From positions 62,001-126,000 of the forward strand of contig JALSRD010000078.1 in the NCBI GenBank assembly GCA_026984935.1: a stretch of DNA of 64,000 nt, given 5' to 3'. Made by a program: the position numbers and the translations under genes. The stretch's first letter is position 1. Each line of letters opens with the position of its first letter. Positions 40,869-50,151 of the stretch are shown here, in pieces. This stretch comes from Desulfobacterales bacterium (GTDB lineage Bacteria > Desulfobacterota > Desulfobacteria > Desulfobacterales > JALSRD01). The notes under the pieces are model-generated. The model was not told where the DNA came from and made no database searches. It was given only the letters and a program-made list of their open reading frames with translations.

Positions 40869-41256
40869 AACGGGTTGCGTTTTGCGGACGGCCGTCAGCT
40901 TCCGCTTGACTTCGAGCGTTTTTGTGGTGTAAAAACAATCGCGGGCAGGGTTTTCGCAACAATTCCCCCCACAGATATTTGCGTTGGGCCATGCGACCGG
41001 CAGGACACGAAACGCTGGGATGTCAAACATATTCCGGGCGTTGGCGGCACAGCCGGAGCAGATGCGTGGGCGTTTATCATGTGGTGCTGTTTTAAGCGGA
41101 CCACTTAGCTGCAGAAACGAGAACTCAGGTGCCAAACGCGACCAAGCGCAGAGAGGCAATCCGAAAAGCTCTGCGTTTTTTTCGTTACGACCACCAGCCG
41201 GGCGGCAGGGCTACGATACTTGAAAAAGTTTGGCCGCCGCAATGCGGAGAATCAAC
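40869..41256. other. leader region of hisB
   Basis: About 390 bases without a supported gene. It contains the terminator-like hairpin at 41147. A micro-frame at 41081 (MWCCFKRTT) has no histidine run, so it is not a classical his leader peptide. Confidence 0.4.
41147..41182 (+). terminator. terminator or attenuator before hisB
   Basis: CGCAGAG and CTCTGCG pair around a 15-base loop and are followed by seven T, 75 bases before the hisB start. It could end an upstream transcript or attenuate his expression. Confidence 0.65.
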
Positions 41257-41844
41257 ATGCCGCGAACAGCCAGTGTATCCCGCCAGACCCGGGAGACGGA
41301 TATCCGGGTAACCTTGAACCTCGACGGTGCAGGGCAGGCCGATATTGACACCGGGATTCCCTTTTTCGACCACATGCTGACCCTGTTTGTGGTGCACGGT
41401 TTCTTCGATGTGCAGCTTACCGCGCGCGGCGACTTGGCAGTGGACTTTCATCATACCGTGGAGGATGTGGGCCTGGCGCTCGGGGATGCCCTGCATCAGA
41501 CCCTGGGGGACAGAAGCGGTATCCGGCGTTTCGGACATCGTGTGACCCCCATGGATGAAGCGCTTGCCGCCGTCAGCATCGATCTCTCCAGACGCCCCTT
41601 TTTGGTGTACCACCTGCCGCTGGAGCTGGGAAACGGAAGCCGTTTTGACGGCTTGCTGGCCAAGGAATTTTTCCGGGCGTTCAGTCAGCGCGCGGGTATG
41701 AACCTGCACATCAATGTCCAGTACGGCGAAAATGAACATCACGTGCTGGAGGCCGTCTTCAAATCAACCGGCAGGGCGCTGGCCCAGGCGGCGGCGCTGC
41801 AGCGCCGGACTGCGGGCGTGCGCTCATCCAAGGGAAGTTTGTAA
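41257..41844 (+). CDS. hisB: imidazoleglycerol-phosphate dehydratase
   Basis: A 195-residue monofunctional IGPD (no phosphatase domain). The metal-binding histidine motifs are DTGIPFFDHMLTLF, DFHHTVEDVGLALG and the C-terminal NEHHVLEAVFKSTGRAL. It converts imidazole glycerol phosphate to imidazole acetol phosphate in histidine synthesis, using Mn. The ATG at 41257 has GGAGA six bases upstream. It begins a short cluster with a lipoprotein gene and hisA; other his genes are elsewhere. Confidence 0.95.
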   Translation: MPRTASVSRQTRETDIRVTLNLDGAGQADIDTGIPFFDHMLTLFVVHGFFDVQLTARGDLAVDFHHTVEDVGLALGDALHQTLGDRSGIRRFGHRVTPMDEALAAVSIDLSRRPFLVYHLPLELGNGSRFDGLLAKEFFRAFSQRAGMNLHINVQYGENEHHVLEAVFKSTGRALAQAAALQRRTAGVRSSKGSL

Positions 41845-41885
41845 ATCATGGCCGTGGCCGGGCGGTCCTTCACACGGGGATTTCG

Positions 41886-42596
41886 ATGAAGCCAAATCAG
41901 AAAGTGCTGTTTGCATGCGGATCCACCCTGCTCGCGCTGTTGCTGCTCGCCGGCTGTACACCGAAGGTCGTGCCGGTTGCTTCGGGCGCCGCATCGTTTA
42001 AGGTCCGCAAAATCCTGATCCTGCCTTTTACCGACATGGCGTCGATCTACGGCCAGGGCGAAAGCGTGCGCTGCCCGCTGTGCGGCAGCATGTTGACGAC
42101 CGGACCGGTGAAGAAAGGCGGTGTCGCCTTTTTGACCGCCAAGCTCAAAGAAATGGTGGAAAAAAAAACCGGCATTACCCTGATTCCCACCCAGCGGGCA
42201 CTGGGTGTATATACCACGCTGCTGAATCAGAACGGCCTGCCGTATCCCGAGGTCGATATCGTCGCCAAGACCGGCCGACACTTTGGCGCCGACGCTGTGC
42301 TGGCGGGCAACCTGTACCGCTTCAAGGAACGTGACGGAACGGATTATGCCGTTAAAACACCGGCTTCAGTGGCTTTCACACTGGTGTTGGTGCGGGTCAG
42401 CGATGGACGTGTCATCTGGAGCGGCATGTTCGACGAAACCCAGCAGCCGCTCTTTGAGAACATTTTCAAGCTCGGTCTTTTTTTTAAACGCAAAGGGAAA
42501 TGGGTTACAGCGGAGGCGCTTGCCGTCCAGGGGCTCGGGCAGGTGCTTGAGGAGCTTCCCCTGAAGCCCGCCTTCCCTTCCGGCGACAGCTCATGA
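41886..42596 (+). CDS. lipoprotein between hisB and hisA, 236 aa
   Basis: A 236-residue lipoprotein: signal LFACGSTLLALLLLAGC with lipobox, then a domain starting VRKILILPFTDMASI and containing GADAVLAGNLYRFKERDGTDYAV and VRVSDGRVIWSGMFDETQQ. This looks like the LpoB/GNA1162-type lipoprotein fold (TolB N-terminal-like domain) that binds other envelope proteins. A cysteine pair CPLCG is near residue 62. The gene end overlaps the hisA start by four bases (ATGA), so it is translationally coupled to histidine synthesis, which is unexpected. A link to the pathway is not evident. Confidence 0.85.
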   Translation: MKPNQKVLFACGSTLLALLLLAGCTPKVVPVASGAASFKVRKILILPFTDMASIYGQGESVRCPLCGSMLTTGPVKKGGVAFLTAKLKEMVEKKTGITLIPTQRALGVYTTLLNQNGLPYPEVDIVAKTGRHFGADAVLAGNLYRFKERDGTDYAVKTPASVAFTLVLVRVSDGRVIWSGMFDETQQPLFENIFKLGLFFKRKGKWVTAEALAVQGLGQVLEELPLKPAFPSGDSS

Positions 42597-43333
42597 TCGT
42601 CATTCCGGCAGTGGATATCAAAGGCGGGCAGTGTGTGCGCCTGCAGCAGGGCCGCAGCGAGGCAGCAACCGTTTTTTCCGATGACCCCCTGGCCATGGCC
42701 CGGCGCTGGGTCGCGGCGGGTGCGCGCCTGATCCACGTTATTGACCTGGACGGCGCTTTTTCGAAATCCCCCCGAAACCTGGCCGGCATCCGCCAGATCG
42801 TCGCTCGCACGGATGCCGCTATTCAGGTGGGCGGCGGAATTCGAAACGCCCGGACCATCGCCATGTACCTCGAATTGGGGGTAGAGCGGGTCATTATCGG
42901 TACCGCCGCCATCGAAAATCCCACGCTGGTTGAACGGGCCTGCAGGGAACATCCGGGCCGCATCGTGGTCGGCATCGACGCGCGCAACGGGTATGTGGCC
43001 ATCGAGGGCTGGACCCAGACCACTTCCATGCCGGCCGTTGACCTGGCCCGGCGGTTTGAAGACTGCGGTGTCTGTGCCATCAATTTTACCGATATTTCCA
43101 GGGACGGCATGCAGACCGGCCCCAATCTCGAAGAGACCCGCCGGGTTGCCGAGGCGGTTTCCATACCGGTGATCGCATCCGGCGGCGTATCCACCCTGAC
43201 CGACATCCGGAACCTCATGGCCCTTGAACCGCTGGGAGTCAGCGGCGTTATCACCGGACGGGCCATTTACAGCGGTTCGCTGGACCTGGCGGAGGCGATT
43301 GCATTGACCCGTAAAACATCCAAAGAGGGGTAG
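42593..43333 (+). CDS. hisA: HisA isomerase (ProFAR isomerase)
   Basis: A 246-residue TIM barrel. MIVIPAVDIKGGQCVRL carries the catalytic Asp, the second catalytic Asp lies in NFTDISRDGMQTGPN, and phosphate sites are in IQVGGGIRNA and VIASGGVSTLTDI. It isomerises ProFAR to PRFAR in histidine synthesis. Its start overlaps the lipoprotein stop by ATGA. Confidence 0.95.
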   Translation: MIVIPAVDIKGGQCVRLQQGRSEAATVFSDDPLAMARRWVAAGARLIHVIDLDGAFSKSPRNLAGIRQIVARTDAAIQVGGGIRNARTIAMYLELGVERVIIGTAAIENPTLVERACREHPGRIVVGIDARNGYVAIEGWTQTTSMPAVDLARRFEDCGVCAINFTDISRDGMQTGPNLEETRRVAEAVSIPVIASGGVSTLTDIRNLMALEPLGVSGVITGRAIYSGSLDLAEAIALTRKTSKEG

Positions 43334-43344
43334 GTGTTTTTGAT

Positions 43345-43497
43345 ATGGCGGCCGGGACGTATTTTGATCCAGCGCACCATCTGGCCATGTCCGCCGGCTG
43401 CTGTGATGCGCGCGTCTTGCCGGAACATCTGCTTCGATCCCTTGACAACGATTCATTCCATAATTATTTTCGTTTACTTGATAAAAATCCAACGTAA
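43345..43497 (+). CDS. possible 50-aa protein downstream of hisA
   Basis: The frame reads MAAGTYFDPAHHLAMSAGCC and continues LPEHLLRSLDNDSFHNYFRLLDKNPT, a mixture of acidic and hydrophobic residues unlike typical shadow frames. AGGTG lies nine bases before the ATG, and the gene is 11 bases behind hisA. It overlaps the promoter called for dnaG. Family unknown; it may be a real small protein or chance. Confidence 0.4.
   Translation: MAAGTYFDPAHHLAMSAGCCDARVLPEHLLRSLDNDSFHNYFRLLDKNPT
43442..43470 (+). promoter_or_regulatory. putative sigma70 promoter of dnaG
   Basis: TTGACA is followed after 17 bases by TATTTT. The dnaG start lies about 160 bases downstream. The rest of the 43334-43633 gap holds only the possible 50-aa frame. 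Confidence 0.5.
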
Positions 43498-43633
43498 CGC
43501 ATCGACCTTTCAACGTATCCGTGTGCGTGCGCTTTTCCGGCCGGCTGGCTCGAGAAGCCGGCAATCGTATCGTGTGGGTATCCCTTCCGTGGTTTGACGA
43601 CAGTTCCGCTGCGGCTGTTTTGGAGGGTGCTTC

Positions 43634-45412
43634 TTGCCAAAGTTTATCCCCGAGGAAAAAATAGCGGAAATCCGGGACGCGGCCGATATCGTCGATTTTA
43701 TTTCAGATACGGTGATTCTGAAAAAAACCGGCCGGAATTTTATCGGCCTGTGCCCCTTCCATGCCGAGAAAACCCCGTCTTTTACCGTCAGCCCGGAAAA
43801 ACAGATTTTTCACTGTTTCGGCTGCGGTGAGGGCGGTAATGTGTTTACGTTTCTGATGAAGTCCGAGGGCCTTGCCTTTCCCGAGGCGCTCAAGAAGGTT
43901 GCCGCCCGCTGCGGCATCCAAATGCCGGCACGGACCATCGGCGGCGACCGCGGCAAAAATTCCGGAGAGCGTGAGCGTCTTCTGGCGGTCAACCGCCTGG
44001 CCCTGGATTTTTTCAGGCAGAACCTGGCGCATGCAGACAGGAGCCGCCGGGCGCGGGCCTATCTGCTCCGGCGCGGTATCGACGCCGAGGCCATGGATCG
44101 TTTCGGCGTCGGTTATGCGCCGCCGGGATGGGAAAATCTGGCCAACTACCTGGTGCGCCGCAAAGTGGCGGCCCGCTGGGGCGCCATGTGCGGCCTGCTG
44201 GTCGCAAGAAAGGAGCGCGACGGGTACTACGATCGTTTCAGGGACCGCATCATGCTGCCGATTTTCGATCTCAGCGGCCAGGTCGTCGCCTTCGGTGGCA
44301 GGGTCATGGACGACAGCGTGCCCAAGTACCTCAATTCGCCTGAGACGCCGGTTTTCAGCAAGGGGCGCACGCTTTTCAACCTGCACCGGGCGCGCAGCAA
44401 GTGCCGCCAGGCGGACAGCGTGCTGATTGTGGAAGGCTATTTCGATTTGATCTCCCTGGTTCAAAAGGGCATCGAAAACGTCGTGGCGACCCTCGGTACG
44501 GCACTGACCGGCGACCATGTGCAGCGCCTCAAAGGGTGCACCCGCAATATGGTGCTGGTTTTCGACGGCGACGCCGCCGGACTGCAGGCGGCCCGGCGCA
44601 GCTATGCCGTTTTCGCCAACCGGGGTGTCAATGCAAAGGTCGTTGTACTGCCTGCAGGCCACGATCCCGACTCCTACGTGCGCCAGTTCGGGCGCGACGG
44701 GTTTCTGCGCAAAGTCGAAACCGCCGAGGGCATCGTCACTTTTCTGATCGATGCCGCCATCCGCCGGCATGGGGACTCCATCGCGGGCCGGGTACGGGCG
44801 GTGGACGAACTGATGCCGGTGTTGGCCGCCATTGACGACCGGGTGGCACGTTCGCTGTACCTGCGGGAGCTGGCCGAGCGTGTGGGCGTGCCCGAAGCGG
44901 ATATTCTGCAGCGCCTGCGGCGGACACCCGCCGGCAAGGTTGTTGGCAAGGGCGGCGTGGCCGGGGCAACGGCCGATGGCCGGCCGGCCGCCGGCTGGGT
45001 GGGCAGTTTGCGCATCGAAAGGCAGATCGTGGCCATGATGCTCCATTTTCCGGAAATCATACCTGAAATCCGGCGGCGGGGCCTGCTGGACCGCTTTCAG
45101 AGCGAAACTTTGCAGCAGGCCGGCCGCCTGGTGATGGAGAGCGACGCGCCGCTGGCGGCACGTATCGGTGAATTGTCACCGGACCGGGCGGATGAAGGTG
45201 TCTTGAAGGTGTTGACCTCGCTGGCGGTGGCCGATGAAAAATGGGACCACAATGCCTGCCTGCGCCTGATGGACCAGTTCGATGCCAGCTGCCGCCGACA
45301 GCAGGACGATCTGCTGAAACAAATTGCCGCGGCTGAGGAGCGCGGAGACCAGGAACTGCTCTTCAAGCTGCTGAAAGACCGGCAGACACAGGCGGGCGGA
45401 GGAACAACGTAG
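43634..45412 (+). CDS. dnaG: DNA primase
   Basis: A 592-residue DnaG. The zinc-binding domain has LCPFHAEKTPSF and FHCFGCGEGGNVF. The catalytic core follows with the TOPRIM motif VLIVEGYFDLISLV, and ATLGTALTGDHV, MVLVFDGDAAGLQAA and PAGHDPDSY. The C-terminus is the helical DnaB-interacting domain. Translation starts at TTG with GGAGGG upstream at good spacing. It makes RNA primers for replication. The gene precedes rpoD as in the macromolecular synthesis operon, without rpsU. Confidence 0.96.
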   Translation: MPKFIPEEKIAEIRDAADIVDFISDTVILKKTGRNFIGLCPFHAEKTPSFTVSPEKQIFHCFGCGEGGNVFTFLMKSEGLAFPEALKKVAARCGIQMPARTIGGDRGKNSGERERLLAVNRLALDFFRQNLAHADRSRRARAYLLRRGIDAEAMDRFGVGYAPPGWENLANYLVRRKVAARWGAMCGLLVARKERDGYYDRFRDRIMLPIFDLSGQVVAFGGRVMDDSVPKYLNSPETPVFSKGRTLFNLHRARSKCRQADSVLIVEGYFDLISLVQKGIENVVATLGTALTGDHVQRLKGCTRNMVLVFDGDAAGLQAARRSYAVFANRGVNAKVVVLPAGHDPDSYVRQFGRDGFLRKVETAEGIVTFLIDAAIRRHGDSIAGRVRAVDELMPVLAAIDDRVARSLYLRELAERVGVPEADILQRLRRTPAGKVVGKGGVAGATADGRPAAGWVGSLRIERQIVAMMLHFPEIIPEIRRRGLLDRFQSETLQQAGRLVMESDAPLAARIGELSPDRADEGVLKVLTSLAVADEKWDHNACLRLMDQFDASCRRQQDDLLKQIAAAEERGDQELLFKLLKDRQTQAGGGTT

Positions 45413-45563
45413 TATCTATCCGGAAACGGGCGCCGCGCTTCAGCATATCAAGACACACAAAAATGACGACAGGCGTCACGTGGATCTCGTGGTCCTGAGA
45501 AATGTTTTAAACGCAACCCTGATATCGGGCAAAAACCCTTTGTGGAGGGGTACGACCTGAATC

Positions 45564-45592
45564 TTGCACAGACAATTTTGAAAACTTATAAA
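45564..45592 (+). promoter_or_regulatory. sigma70 promoter of rpoD
   Basis: TTGCAC and TATAAA are 17 bases apart, about 270 bases before rpoD. The rest of the 447-base gap 45413-45859 holds no gene; a frame at 45613 overlapping rpoD has no ribosome binding site or coding character. Confidence 0.7.
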
Positions 45593-45859
45593 ATTGCAAT
45601 GTTATCTCATGGTTGTCTATGGATGAAGCGCGATATTTTTTAGCGTCATTGGAATGTTCGGAAACCTTCCATTTTGACTTCAAAATTGTCTGCCCTGCGG
45701 GAGCGCCGATTTTACCGCCTCTACTGTGTTGCAGGGCATTTGCGTCTGTATACTACAGCTGCATGCCCTGCGCCTTGAATAGGCGGCAAACGCGACGCTT
45801 GCAAAATTCAGGTACGAACTGGGCACTTTCAGACGAGAAACAGGGGGAGGCTTGGGTGT

Positions 45860-47632
45860 ATGGCGAAAAAAGATTCCAGCAAAAAACAGCATGATCAGAA
45901 AGAAGCCCGCAGGGCCATTGCCGAACTGATCAAGCGGGGCAAGCGGGAAGGTCTGCTGACTTACGAACAGATCAATGCGCGGCTTCCCGAGAGCATGCTG
46001 TCCGCCGATCAGATCGATGAGACGCTGATGGTGTTTGAAAAGGCGGGCATCGAAGTGATTGACGAAAAGAAAAGCAAAGCCGCCCACAAGGCGACGCCGG
46101 GGGGCGGGAAAAAATCCGTCAAGTCCGCTGCCGGGGCGGTGGATTTCGGCAGTGTGACCGATCCGGTCAAGATGTATCTTCGCGAAATGGGCATGGTCAC
46201 CCTGCTCAGCCGCGAAGGGGAAGTGGAGATTGCCAAGAAAATCGAGGCCGGCGAGCGGGAGGTGTTGCGGGCCCTGGTGGACACCGCCTCTGCAGTGGAG
46301 GTGATTCTCAAACTGGGGCGGGGTGTCGAGAGCGGGGAACTGCGGCCGAAGTACGTGCTCCGTGATCTGGACGAGGGCGATACCTATGTCGATGAGGTCA
46401 TGCAGACGGAGCGGTTTGTCAGGACCATCCATGCCATCGATGCCATTCAAAGCGAGAACAAGCGCCTGCGCGAACGCCTCTTCAGCTGCAACCTGAAGCC
46501 CGAAGAGGCCCGTCGGGTACGGCGCAGCATCAACCGGCGCAACAAGAAGATATTCGACCTGCTCAAGGACTGGCGCTTTGAGGGCAGTGTGCTCGACAAA
46601 ATCGAAGCCATCGTCAGAGAACAGATCGCCTGGTTTGACAGCATGAACCGCATGGTGACGATGTGTGCCGAGAGCCTGAACGTGCGGGTGATGGAGCTGC
46701 GCGAACATCTTTACAGCCGCAAAGAGTTTGTCGCCTGGCTGAAGCCCAGGTGCGGCCTTTCGCCGGAAGATTTGGGGCTGCTCTTTGATGAGCTGAACCG
46801 CATTACGACGGAAATCAGCGAGCGGGAATTCTCCCTCAAGGCCAACAGCCGTTCCCTGAAACGCGTCGCCGCACTCGTCGATGAGGGCCGCCGCAGGGCA
46901 AAGCTCGCCAAAAGCGAACTGACCCGCGCCAATTTGCGCCTGGTGGTCAGCATTGCCAAAAAATACACCAACCGTGGACTCCAGTTCCTGGATCTGATCC
47001 AGGAGGGCAACATCGGGCTGATGAAAGCCGTGGATAAATTTGAATACATGCGCGGCTACAAATTCAGCACCTATGCGACATGGTGGATCCGCCAGGCAAT
47101 CACGCGCGCCATCGCCGACCAGGCGCGCACGATTCGCATTCCGGTGCACATGATCGAAACCATCAACAAGCTCATTCGCACGTCGCGCTACCTGGTGCAG
47201 GAGCTGGGGCGCGAACCCAAGCCCGAAGAAATTGCCGAAAAAATGGAAATTCCGCTGGACAAGGTCCGAAAAGTGCTGAAAATCGCCCGGGAGCCCATTT
47301 CCCTGGAAACCCCCATCGGTGAAGAAGAGGACAGCCACCTGGGGGATTTCATCGAGGACAAGAAGTTTATGCTGCCATCGGATGCGGCTGTCAACCTCAA
47401 CCTGGCCGAACAGACACGCAAAGTACTGGCGACCCTGACACCCAGGGAGGAAAAAGTTCTGCGCATGCGCTTCGGTATCGGTGAAAAAGCCGACCACACG
47501 CTCGAAGAGGTGGGCCAGGATTTTGCCGTGACCCGCGAACGCATCCGGCAGATCGAGGCCAAGGCGTTGCGCAAACTACGGCACCCCACCCGCAGCTGCA
47601 AGCTGAAAAGTTTTATCGACACCCAGTCCTGA
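45860..47632 (+). CDS. rpoD: RNA polymerase primary sigma factor
   Basis: A 590-residue sigma70. Region 1.1 is at the N-terminus ([20 protein letters not shown]), region 1.2 in [17 protein letters not shown], region 2 in [20 protein letters not shown] and [19 protein letters not shown], region 3 in [14 protein letters not shown] and region 4 in [21 protein letters not shown] non-conserved insert lies between regions 1.2 and 2.1, as in most proteobacteria. GGGGGAGGC precedes the ATG. The large N-terminal insert has no special features. Confidence 0.97.
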   Translation: MAKKDSSKKQHDQKEARRAIAELIKRGKREGLLTYEQINARLPESMLSADQIDETLMVFEKAGIEVIDEKKSKAAHKATPGGGKKSVKSAAGAVDFGSVTDPVKMYLREMGMVTLLSREGEVEIAKKIEAGEREVLRALVDTASAVEVILKLGRGVESGELRPKYVLRDLDEGDTYVDEVMQTERFVRTIHAIDAIQSENKRLRERLFSCNLKPEEARRVRRSINRRNKKIFDLLKDWRFEGSVLDKIEAIVREQIAWFDSMNRMVTMCAESLNVRVMELREHLYSRKEFVAWLKPRCGLSPEDLGLLFDELNRITTEISEREFSLKANSRSLKRVAALVDEGRRRAKLAKSELTRANLRLVVSIAKKYTNRGLQFLDLIQEGNIGLMKAVDKFEYMRGYKFSTYATWWIRQAITRAIADQARTIRIPVHMIETINKLIRTSRYLVQELGREPKPEEIAEKMEIPLDKVRKVLKIAREPISLETPIGEEEDSHLGDFIEDKKFMLPSDAAVNLNLAEQTRKVLATLTPREEKVLRMRFGIGEKADHTLEEVGQDFAVTRERIRQIEAKALRKLRHPTRSCKLKSFIDTQS

Positions 47633-47700
47633 TCGGCTGTCCACCTGACAGACCGCCGTTTTGGTTCACCGCAAATGCCGTGCCCGGCCGGATGTATCTG

Positions 47701-47729
47701 TTGACAAAATGGGGCGCCGGCGATAGAAA
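47701..47729 (+). promoter_or_regulatory. putative promoter of tRNA-Met
   Basis: TTGACA and TAGAAA are separated by 17 bases, ending 22 bases before the tRNA. Confidence 0.5.
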
Positions 47730-47750
47730 CAGGCGTTTTTGCGGATTTAC

Positions 47751-47823
47751 GGGCCCATAGCTCAGCTGGCAGAGCCACCGGCTCATAACCGGTCGGTCCC
47801 TGGTTCGAATCCAGGTGGGCCCA
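47751..47823 (+). tRNA. tRNA-Met (anticodon CAT)
   Basis: 73 bases: acceptor GGGCCCA/TGGGCCC, anticodon stem-loop ACCGG-CTCATAA-CCGGT, T-arm CCTGG-TTCGAAT-CCAGG. CCA is not encoded (ATAC follows), unlike the other tRNAs here. The matched 1-72 pair (G-C) points to the elongator rather than the initiator. Confidence 0.93.
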
Positions 47824-47926
47824 TACTTTGAATCTGCGTGGCGGGCTGCGGCCATGGGCCGTGCCGCGGCTTTTCCCGGCCGGGCGAAAACCGCAGTCCA
47901 TCGCCGAAGGTGTGTGGCGTATATTC

Positions 47927-48751
47927 ATGCCTGTAAGAATTTCAGATGTCATGGCCCTGATGGAGCAGATCGCTCCCGCACGGCTTGCCCAGCCATGGGA
48001 CAACGTGGGGCTGCAGGTGGGCAGCCCGGCCTGGCCGGTGCGCACCATACGGGTGGCGCTGGACCCGGCGCTGGATGTCATCGCGGCGGCCTGCCGGGAC
48101 CGGGTGGACCTGGTCATCACCCATCATCCACTGATTTTCAAGCCCTTGAAGCGCATCGATCCGGCATCGGAACAAGGCGCCGTGATCCGGGAGGCCGTGA
48201 CGCACCAGACGGCTGTTTTTTCCGCCCACACCAATCTGGACGCTGCTGTGGGCGGCGTCAATGAGGTTTTGGCCTGCCGTCTGGGAATCGAACATGTGCG
48301 CCCGCTGGTTTCCGGTGAACCTTCCGGTGTGCGGTCACCGGCAGACGAAACCCAGGGTCTGGGGCGGATTGGCGATCTGAAATCCCCGCAGCTGCTGACC
48401 GACTTCGCGCGCAGCGTCAAAACGCGCCTGGGGCTTGCGCATGTCAGGGTGTCCGGTAGCCCGGAACTCGACGTAAAGCGTGTGGCCGTCTGTTCCGGGA
48501 GCGGGTCGGGCCTGCTGGAAGACTTCCTGGCTTCGGATGCCCAGGTGTATGTCAGCGGCGATCTGCACTACCACAACGCCAGGGATACCGTGGCCGCCGG
48601 CAGGGCGTTGATTGACGTGGGGCACTTTGCATCCGAAGTGGTTGTGGTCGAGGCCCTGGCCAAACGCCTGCAGGAAGCCTGCAGCCAAGCGGGCCTGGCC
48701 GTGACCGTACAGGCGTGCCGTCTGGAACGTGACCCCTTTCGCACCCTGTAA
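47927..48751 (+). CDS. Nif3-like dinuclear metal centre protein (YbgI/YqfO family)
   Basis: A 274-residue protein of the Nif3/DUF34 family. Metal-site motifs are [20 protein letters not shown] (HH), SAHTNLDAA and, near the C-terminus, [11 protein letters not shown] and DVGHFASEV. The family forms toroidal hexamers with two metals; proposed roles include GTP cyclohydrolase-like or metal-insertion functions, still unsettled. The start ATG 47927 fits the family N-terminus. It is in the rpoD-rnpB block, next to the zinc-ribbon coiled-coil gene. Confidence 0.92.
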   Translation: MPVRISDVMALMEQIAPARLAQPWDNVGLQVGSPAWPVRTIRVALDPALDVIAAACRDRVDLVITHHPLIFKPLKRIDPASEQGAVIREAVTHQTAVFSAHTNLDAAVGGVNEVLACRLGIEHVRPLVSGEPSGVRSPADETQGLGRIGDLKSPQLLTDFARSVKTRLGLAHVRVSGSPELDVKRVAVCSGSGSGLLEDFLASDAQVYVSGDLHYHNARDTVAAGRALIDVGHFASEVVVVEALAKRLQEACSQAGLAVTVQACRLERDPFRTL

Positions 48752-48813
48752 TTCCTGAAATCCTGCCGGCCGTGCGCCAGGCATCAGACCGGAAAACCCC
48801 GGGAGATGGCACC

Positions 48814-49530
48814 ATGATGGAACAGATCGATCTTTTGCAGAAGCTGCAGCACAACGAGAGCCGCTGCCGCCGCATACAGGCGGACATGCGGAAACGCACC
48901 GCGCGTCGGCGGGAACTGGAAGACGCACTGCAGCGCTTCCGGGTGTCGGTTTCGGCCGAATCCGAAAGAATCGACGAAATCGGAAAAAGGTATCGCAGCC
49001 TGGAATCCGACGCCAACCAGATCGTATCGCAGATCGCAAAGAGCAAGGCCAAATTGCGGGCGGTTAAAAATAACAAGGAATACCAGTCGCTGCTCAAAGA
49101 GATCGATGAGCTCAAGAGGAAGCATTCGAGCGTGGAAGACGAGATGCTCCAGTGCCTGGAATCCACCGATACGGCGAAGCAGGCCGCAGATGCCAAAAAA
49201 GAGGAGCTTGCAGAGCTCACGCGCCGGGTTGCGGACGAAGCTGAACAGATCGAACAGCAGCAGGCCCGGGCAAAAACTGAAATCGCGGCATTGAAAACGC
49301 AGTGGGAAGAAATCGCCCGGCGTGTCGAACCGCCGTTGATGGAGACTTTTGCGAAAATCAAGGCCAAGCAGGCCGACGGGGTTGCCATTGTACGGGTGGA
49401 AAATGCCGTCTGCCTGGGGTGCAATGTCAATATCCCACCGCAGATGTACAACGAGCTGCAGCGCAAGGACAGCCTGAAATTCTGCCCCAACTGCCAGCGG
49501 ATCATCTTCTGGCAGGCCGACAGCGCCTGA
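48814..49530 (+). CDS. coiled-coil protein with C-terminal C4 zinc ribbon
   Basis: A 238-residue protein: about 170 residues of coiled coil (heptads such as YRSLESDANQIVSQIAKSK) followed by a zinc ribbon with VCLGCNVNIPPQ and KFCPNCQRI. This is the DUF164/zf-RING_7 family, usually found beside nif3 genes. Function unknown; a structural role in RNA or chaperone biology has been proposed. GGGAG precedes the ATG. rnpB begins 110 bases downstream. Confidence 0.9.
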   Translation: MMEQIDLLQKLQHNESRCRRIQADMRKRTARRRELEDALQRFRVSVSAESERIDEIGKRYRSLESDANQIVSQIAKSKAKLRAVKNNKEYQSLLKEIDELKRKHSSVEDEMLQCLESTDTAKQAADAKKEELAELTRRVADEAEQIEQQQARAKTEIAALKTQWEEIARRVEPPLMETFAKIKAKQADGVAIVRVENAVCLGCNVNIPPQMYNELQRKDSLKFCPNCQRIIFWQADSA

Positions 49531-49575
49531 CCGGAATCTTTTTTGGCGCCCCTTGATATCGAAAGCCCGGGCAGC

Positions 49576-49604
49576 TTTACGAACGGGCCGCGTTCCGGTA
49601 TAAT
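49576..49604 (+). promoter_or_regulatory. promoter of rnpB
   Basis: TTTACG and a perfect TATAAT are separated by 17 bases, about 37 bases before the RNase P RNA. Confidence 0.75.
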
Positions 49605-49641
49605 ACATTGTCTGTGCAAGATTGAGGTAATACAGCCACAT

Positions 49642-50025
<384 letters not shown>

Positions 50026-50151
50026 TGTTTTTTGGGCGCCGCGTCTGTTGGGTTCGTGGACACGGTAAATCGGAAAGGCATCGCGTTGGTCTGCAATCGG
50101 TGCTTCGGCCAACGTCCGCTTTTGCAGGGTCAGGCAGGTTTTTTAACAAGC

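Noticed and set aside
43703-45046. 447-codon minus-strand frame opposite dnaG
   Set aside because: Shadow; dnaG motifs are complete on the plus strand.
45680-47497. 605-codon minus-strand frame opposite rpoD
   Set aside because: Shadow of the well-supported sigma factor gene.
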